Of a stretch of DNA of 64,000 nt, positions 59,376 to 64,000 are shown one piece after another. A program made the position numbers and the translations under genes. The notes beneath the pieces were generated by a model. The model did not search any database. It had not been told where the DNA came from and worked only from the letters and a program-made list of their open reading frames with translations. Origin of the DNA: Planktothrix paucivesiculata PCC 9631 (lineage in GTDB: Bacteria > Cyanobacteriota > Cyanobacteriia > Cyanobacteriales > Microcoleaceae); NCBI RefSeq assembly GCF_900009265.2, contig NZ_LR734992.1, forward strand, positions 57,320-121,319. The letters are read 5' to 3'. The stretch's first letter is position 1. Each line of letters starts with the position of its first letter.

Positions 59376-59389
59376 GCAGCGTTTGCTGC
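59376..59389 (-). promoter_or_regulatory. Leader stem-loop upstream of the primase-like gene
   Basis: GCAGC-GTTT-GCTGC, AAAC loop in the mRNA, 30 nt before the TTG and 60 nt before the ATG start. The distance to the TTG fits the rest of the family better, which slightly supports the longer protein. Confidence 0.45.
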
Positions 59390-59459
59390 CTAGGTCAAAA
59401 CTTATTGTTTACCAACAGTTAATAGTCTTTAGTAACTGAATACAGATGCGCCAATAGCC

Positions 59460-62400
59460 TTACGGTATGGCTTCGCTCAGGCGGGTTTCTATAAAGGAGT
59501 GACTGTAAAGATAGTTTTGAATTTCAGTTTTGATGGAATTGGGCAACAGACACATCACAGCACCCAATAACTTACAAAGGGTTGGGACAGAAGCCATCGC
59601 TAAAATACGCCTGAATGTCCTTCGGCCATAACTTTGCGCCCAAGTGACGACTTCAACAACCAAATCCGATGGTGTAATTTCTCCACTTTCGAGAGATTGG
59701 ACAACGAGGGGGAGATAAGTTTCAGCAATCCATCGGGCATCATCGGGCAAATCAGAAAGTTGACTTTTGCTATTAATACTTTCTAATAACAAAAGTAAAC
59801 TTTTTTTCAGGAGCCTGAACCCTATACCCAATCGGTCTTTAAGGTTATTGGTGATCCCACTTTTAGTAATTCCGAGTAGGGACGCGATTTCGTCGATAGT
59901 GGCGACAGTGCCGCTTTGAATGGAATGCCAGAGTGCTTCAATAATTCCCCTTTCGGTTTGAGCGCCTTTAGAAGCCGCTTCAGGGGCATAATCATCAATC
60001 TTCTCAACGGTGACGGTTGCGCCGGGGAAGGCTAACCGGATTTGACTGATGGTATGCTGATCGAAGTCTGCAACTAAGTAACTGTGAAGTTGTTCATTGG
60101 GACGGAGGTGGGCGCGAAGTCGGCTAACGTCTTGAATGAGTTCTGAGGTGATTTTGCGGTTGACCCATTGGCCATATTGCCCGATTAATTTTTCAGGACA
60201 GTTAACCCATCCCCCTAAAATCTGATATTCAGCCCCAATTCCCCCTAAATTAGGGACAGGTCTACCAATACTAATCAGGCTTTGAGTATTGAGGAATTGG
60301 TTTGAACCCCTGGTATCCCGATGCCAGTACCCCAATTTCAAATCATCTGTTAAGTCTTGATAATGATCGATGGCGGATTTATGGTCAATTAATCCGATAT
60401 TGTGACCTTGTTCTTTGTGAATTTTTGCGATCGCTTCAATGCCAATTCTAATCCGTTGCTGTTGGGTGTCTCGTCGCTGCTTTCCACAATTTCCTAAGCC
60501 TTTAATTAGATGAATATGCAAGTTAGGTGTGCAACGTTGAACCTCTCTTACTTCTAAAATTTCATTCGGATTAATCCCTAAACTGAAGGCGTAATCTTCT
60601 TTAGATTGAGTTGCATCTAACGCAATCGAAAACCCTGCATTTTTAATAATATTACGATGGCGTTTAGCCAATTTAGTTATCATTAATTTACCATTATTAA
60701 TTCTCAAATTAATTCTTTTATTTCCCGTTACGCAATCGATTAAAATAGGTAGCCAAGATGGAATAATATTTGCTTTAATTGCAGCTTGTTTTTGTTGAGG
60801 GGTGTCAAGAGAATTAAGGTATTTTTCATAATTCTCAAAAATCTTATAACATTCTTTTTTCAAATCCTTGAGGGAAGGGGCGATCCAATTGGTTCCACTA
60901 ATTTTAATCGCAGTAACTTCACCATTAATCATTTCATAATCCCAGATAGGAGTACCCCAAACATTATCTGCTTTCAACCAATCATCAGCATAAAGTTCCC
61001 AGATTTTTTGGTTTAACTCATCAATAGATGGCATTAATTCCATTACTTGATGATGATAAATACCCCATTTATATTTTTCTTGATCAACTTCTTCTAACGC
61101 TTGATAAACTGCCATTAAAAGGGGACGTAATGCCTTGAAAATGCGTTCATCATCTCGAAGTTGCAATTTAGATGCTGTTTTGATAATCTCATCAACTTTA
61201 ATAGTGATTTGATGAGCATTTTTAATATTTTTATCGGATTCTTCAACAATTAAAATGTCATCTTTTGAAGGAGTCGGAATCGAATTAATATCGGCTCTAA
61301 TTAAAGGTTCATAGCTTAAAGTCTCCCTACGATTGAGTAGAAAAGGACAGCCCTGACTCAGTAGTGGGCAAGATTGACAAATGGGTGAGTCTTTCCCTCC
61401 AAAAACAGGTAATCCAAGTTCAGAAACCGTTAAAAAGGTGTCATTTTCAGGACAATTAGAAGGGATAGTAATGGTTCCATTTTTTTGATCTAAACTTGTA
61501 GCTCGAATGATGTAAGGCTTGCCCAACGGAGTACGCCGACTGAAATCATAAACTAAACCATTATGGCGCGATTCGAGGTCAATATAGTTGCCTTCAATGG
61601 TAGCATTGGTGGGGTTTCGATGGTCAGGAGATAAGTAGAAAATACGAGTTTTATTCTCAGTTTGATCTGGATCAATTCCAAAGGTTTCTAAGTTAATTAA
61701 TCCAGCATCATGAGATTTACCATGTCCAGCAGGAGTTGAATCTTTAAGATATTTATATCCTCTTTCATACGCTTCTTGATAAAAAGTTAATCGTTCTCCT
61801 TGTTGAATGATAAATTGAGGATGTCCTAATTGTTGCCATTCCTCAACTATTGGGAGTTGTCCTGGAATATAAGGCATGGAAGTTAGAAGCGGAGGTTTCC
61901 AAAGAACAATTGCCGTTGATTGGAGAGTTGGAATTGAGGTCGTTTTTGGGATTGAACTAGCTGCAAATTCTGTTGTTTGATCAAGTTTTTTACCCTTACG
62001 GAGATGGTGGCTATAAAACTGTTTTAAGGTTTGGGTTAATTCCTCTTGGAGTTGTGGAAGCTTGAACTGTTCAAACCATTCTGTTTGAGAAAGAGTTAAA
62101 GAATGAGAATCTCCCGCTTCGGGAATTCCTGCCCAAGTTTCAAAGGAAATCAGGGTAGCTTGATTAAAGGTTTGAATATCAATTTCATCGATATCTAACC
62201 CTTGAGATTTAAGTTGCTTTCCTTGACCCCAATCTCTAATTTCAAGGGTATATCCTAATCGTTTGATAAACTGATTAAGTTCTCGATATTGCCTCAAAAC
62301 TTGGGGATTGAGGAGAGAACCGGCATCAGAATTTAAGACGATTCTTTCCGGTTGAATTTCTTCAAGAATCGCTTGGAATTGTTCAGGAGAATGATGCCAA

Positions 62401-63143
62401 TTCACTCCCCCCGCACCGACTACGGTTAAGTGATGTCGCCGTGAAGCGATTAAGGGTTTTAACGTTCCCTCAATAAGGTCTAAGTTTCTGGAACTGGTTT
62501 GATAGAACTGTAACGGCAGTTCTCCATTTTTTAAATGAGGCCGGACAAGGTGTTTATATTTGCCATCTTCTCGATTATCAGATGCGAGTTGAAACCCAAT
62601 AATTAATCCCTTAAAACTGAATAAAGGAATGAGAAATCCATCATTTTTAATTTGTAAGGTTAGTCCATCGATACTGATACCTGGAAAATTAGGATTAACA
62701 GGAATCATTAAATGTTGATAGCCAGTGACAGATTTAAAGCCAATTGCTTCAATATCTGCATCTGTTAATCCTCGATTGAGTAAAGATTGACGGTGACGGG
62801 TACTTAATCCCAGTTGTTTGAGGAGTTTTCGAGCTTCTTTGTCTCGTTGTTCATCGGTTAAAGCGGTTGCTTGGCGCTTCCTCTGCTGTTTTTTTCGTTC
62901 TTCTCGTTGTCGTTGCCATTGTTCTCGTTGTTGTTGGCGCTCTTGTTCGGTTTGGGACGTGACAGCGACGACCAGGGAACCCATACCTCCTGTGAGTTCC
63001 TTTTTCCAAACCCAGCCAGATGGGACATTATTTTTATCGGTTCGCAAACAGAGGACAGCGACATCGGACAAAATCTGACATCCGTGATCTTTTCCACAGA
63101 CGGGACAGGGATTGAGGCGATTGACGTAGTAAGCTTTAGCCAT
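59460..63143 (-). CDS. Plasmid replication initiator, CyRepA1-like primase-helicase
   Basis: A 1227-aa protein. The N-terminus has a Cys/His zinc motif (NPCPVCGKDHGCQILSD). A Toprim-like domain follows (DUF3854 type): LIEGTLKPLIAS with Glu225 and IVLNSDAGSLL with Asp273. The C-terminal half is a helicase: Walker A TPAGHGKS (470-477), four Cys at 564, 589, 592 and 599 placed like the iron-sulphur cluster of XPD/DinG helicases, and Walker B DILIVEESD. This layout fits the cyanobacterial CyRepA1 Rep family. A GGAGGTGA box that can be masked by a hairpin precedes the start. It is the best candidate for the replication initiator of this plasmid. Confidence 0.7.
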   Translation of the reverse strand: MAKAYYVNRLNPCPVCGKDHGCQILSDVAVLCLRTDKNNVPSGWVWKKELTGGMGSLVVAVTSQTEQERQQQREQWQRQREERKKQQRKRQATALTDEQRDKEARKLLKQLGLSTRHRQSLLNRGLTDADIEAIGFKSVTGYQHLMIPVNPNFPGISIDGLTLQIKNDGFLIPLFSFKGLIIGFQLASDNREDGKYKHLVRPHLKNGELPLQFYQTSSRNLDLIEGTLKPLIASRRHHLTVVGAGGVNWHHSPEQFQAILEEIQPERIVLNSDAGSLLNPQVLRQYRELNQFIKRLGYTLEIRDWGQGKQLKSQGLDIDEIDIQTFNQATLISFETWAGIPEAGDSHSLTLSQTEWFEQFKLPQLQEELTQTLKQFYSHHLRKGKKLDQTTEFAASSIPKTTSIPTLQSTAIVLWKPPLLTSMPYIPGQLPIVEEWQQLGHPQFIIQQGERLTFYQEAYERGYKYLKDSTPAGHGKSHDAGLINLETFGIDPDQTENKTRIFYLSPDHRNPTNATIEGNYIDLESRHNGLVYDFSRRTPLGKPYIIRATSLDQKNGTITIPSNCPENDTFLTVSELGLPVFGGKDSPICQSCPLLSQGCPFLLNRRETLSYEPLIRADINSIPTPSKDDILIVEESDKNIKNAHQITIKVDEIIKTASKLQLRDDERIFKALRPLLMAVYQALEEVDQEKYKWGIYHHQVMELMPSIDELNQKIWELYADDWLKADNVWGTPIWDYEMINGEVTAIKISGTNWIAPSLKDLKKECYKIFENYEKYLNSLDTPQQKQAAIKANIIPSWLPILIDCVTGNKRINLRINNGKLMITKLAKRHRNIIKNAGFSIALDATQSKEDYAFSLGINPNEILEVREVQRCTPNLHIHLIKGLGNCGKQRRDTQQQRIRIGIEAIAKIHKEQGHNIGLIDHKSAIDHYQDLTDDLKLGYWHRDTRGSNQFLNTQSLISIGRPVPNLGGIGAEYQILGGWVNCPEKLIGQYGQWVNRKITSELIQDVSRLRAHLRPNEQLHSYLVADFDQHTISQIRLAFPGATVTVEKIDDYAPEAASKGAQTERGIIEALWHSIQSGTVATIDEIASLLGITKSGITNNLKDRLGIGFRLLKKSLLLLLESINSKSQLSDLPDDARWIAETYLPLVVQSLESGEITPSDLVVEVVTWAQSYGRRTFRRILAMASVPTLCKLLGAVMCLLPNSIKTEIQNYLYSHSFIETRLSEAIP

Positions 63144-63151
63144 TAGCCTTC

Positions 63152-63178
63152 ACCTCCGGTTGTCGTGTTGAGGGAGGC
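63152..63178 (-). promoter_or_regulatory. Rep ribosome-binding site in a potential hairpin
   Basis: On the minus strand GCCTCCC (63172-63178) can pair with GGAGGTG (63152-63158) across a 13-nt loop, hiding the strong Shine-Dalgarno sequence of the Rep gene. Such masking is common in plasmid rep leaders. Confidence 0.45.
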
Positions 63179-63415
63179 GAATGCTTTATCCCGTTGATGA
63201 ATTAGATAGGGATAATTTTTTTTTGTAGAGTTTTGTTGCGGTTTAGGGGGGTTAGGGTATAGAATCATAGTTAAGGTTTTTTAATGCACCCTTCAAGGGT
63301 GATGAACGTCCCACACCTTTGCCTTCGGTTAACTTGCTGGAGAAGCGTCGAAACTAATACAGCTTGTTAGAGATTAGGTTTTAGGTTGGGCTTTTTTCTG
63401 AAATAGTTAAAAATG

Positions 63416-63453
63416 ACCGTGTAGCTGTTCGAGCAGTTACACGGTTTTGTTTT
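63416..63453. terminator. Strong terminator in the Rep leader
   Basis: ACCGTGTAGCTG / CAGTTACACGGT form a 12-bp stem (one G-U) with a 6-nt loop, followed on the plus strand by TTTTGTTTT and on the minus strand, after two bases, by TTTTT. It works for the small gene ending at 63437 and could also end an antisense RNA made on the plus strand. Confidence 0.7.
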
Positions 63454-63583
63454 GATTGCAGAATCGACCCAGCCGATTGACCATACAGCCACCGAACCGT
63501 TGTGAGTTAGACTTTCCGGTTGGCATCTTGAATAGGTCAAGAATGACATTGAGTTCAGATGAAACCCTAGTAGAACTGGCCAT
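63437..63583 (-). CDS. Small hypothetical protein upstream of Rep
   Basis: A possible 48-aa gene (MASSTRVSSELNVILDLFKM ... GRFCNQNKTV) whose stop overlaps the start of the terminator stem. It is basic and shows a protein-like pattern, but without homology evidence it could be chance. If real, it might be a copy-control protein for the downstream Rep gene. Confidence 0.35.
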   Translation of the reverse strand: MASSTRVSSELNVILDLFKMPTGKSNSQRFGGCMVNRLGRFCNQNKTV

Positions 63584-63835
63584 AAGTTTTGACGAATAGT
63601 TAATTCTTTTTTCCAATATACTATAAATCTTTGAAAGCGGACACAATTTCTGCCATCAATGAGAACTATTGCTATTTTTTATGTTTTCAGACAATATTTT
63701 TTAGATAAAAAGATGTTGTTAATGTACTCTGTCTAAAAGAATATTTTTAACGATTGATTATCAGAGATAGTCTTATTTAAGCTGAGTCTCGGGTAGACAA
63801 AAATTATTTAAACAATAAAAATAGTTTATTGCTTA
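63584..63835. other. AT-rich gap upstream of the Rep leader
   Basis: No gene. Very AT-rich, with runs such as TTTTTAGATAAAAAGATG and AAAATTATTTAAACAATAAA. It could contain the replication origin or Rep promoter, but I find no clear iteron series. Confidence 0.35.
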
Positions 63836-64000
63836 TTAGTTTAAGTTAATACCCTGAGTCCATTGTTCTAATTCTTGCTGTACTAAATTTCGAGTTTGAT
63901 CAGTTTCAGGTAATGAATTGTTTATTTCTGATTCTGAATTGATTAAAAGCTGATTCCAGCCTCCCATACCTGGATTAATTCGTTGAGCTTGCGGGAGAAT
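63836..64000 (-). CDS. C-terminal end of an unidentified protein (runs off the window)
   Basis: The frame is open from the right edge to a TAA at 63838-63836, giving 54 residues: INPGMGGWNQLLINSESEIN ... LVQQELEQWTQGINLN. The amphipathic, Gln/Glu/Asn-rich text looks coding. Too short to assign. It is read towards the Rep leader and separated from it by the AT-rich gap and the terminator. Confidence 0.55.
   Translation of the reverse strand: MLPQAQRINPGMGGWNQLLINSESEINNSLPETDQTRNLVQQELEQWTQGINLN

Noticed and set aside
1-64000. CRISPR array
   Set aside because: No regularly spaced direct repeats of 25-40 bp with unique spacers were found; the repeats present are tandem, palindromic or dispersed.
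1-64000. tRNA or rRNA genes
   Set aside because: No cloverleaf with the usual TTCGA/TTCAA arm or rRNA core sequence was recognised by eye; a covariance search was not possible.

Overview
The window looks like part of a large cyanobacterial plasmid. Host evidence: GCGATCGC (HIP1) octamers throughout, AT-rich coding sequence, cyanobacterial families (Uma2 nucleases, NACHT proteins, DUF433 and PIN toxin-antitoxin modules) and a probable CyRepA1-type plasmid replication protein. A filamentous Oscillatoriales/Planktothrix-like host is plausible, but the sequence alone does not settle genus. No rRNA, tRNA, ribosomal-protein or core metabolic genes were found.

Layout. 0-4.6 kb: a Tn3-type transposase scrap at the left edge, a Phd/PIN toxin-antitoxin pair, a first ParB-like gene, an HNH nuclease and small unknown genes. 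4.6-7.3 kb: a family A DNA polymerase, a methyltransferase and a small overlapping gene. 7.3-13.5 kb: a VirB1-like transglycosylase, a lipoprotein, an acidic-tailed protein and the VirD4 coupling protein. 13.8-18.7 kb: a second ParB-like gene and a group II intron inserted in the leader of a 53-aa ribbon-helix-helix gene. 18.7-26.3 kb: a replisome block (clamp-loader delta and gamma/tau, sliding clamp, Dda/RecD-like helicase). 26.4-38.9 kb: another toxin-antitoxin pair and a VirB9-10-8-6-5-4(3)-2 type IV secretion operon interrupted by a repeat island. 39.8-43.4 kb: an 1151-aa protein with both signature regions of the two-barrel RNA polymerase superfamily. 43.9-48.7 kb: a NACHT NTPase and decayed defence/toxin genes. 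48.7-54 kb: a PRTRC-like cassette with an E1-like ThiF protein, an E2-like protein and a short ubiquitin-like protein ending in Gly, plus a Gp157-family gene. 54-64 kb: a membrane-anchored nuclease, Uma2, RecG, an AEP-type primase, the large Rep protein and its leader.

How it fits together. The plasmid carries much of its own replication machinery (Rep, primase, PolA-like polymerase, clamp, clamp loader, helicases). It also has a conjugation-type secretion apparatus, although no relaxase is recognised in this window, and two ParB/KorB-like proteins. Two sequence signals tie genes together. The first is a TGGAAAATTTTCCA palindrome, present five times in two flanking flavours that partition by map region: one flavour only at 2-5 kb, near the first ParB gene, and the other at 13.4, 15.3 and 39.7 kb, two of these within about 2.3 kb of the second ParB gene. 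The second is a small stem-loop (loop UAAC or a close variant, closed by C-G, with stems that differ but stay paired) 20-40 nt upstream of the replication, recombination and PRTRC operons and apparently absent from the secretion operon.

The strongest leads for undescribed biology are the polymerase-like protein at 39.8-43.4 kb, the ubiquitin-like PRTRC cassette, and the shared leader hairpins. All functional statements rest on motif recognition and context; no database search was possible.
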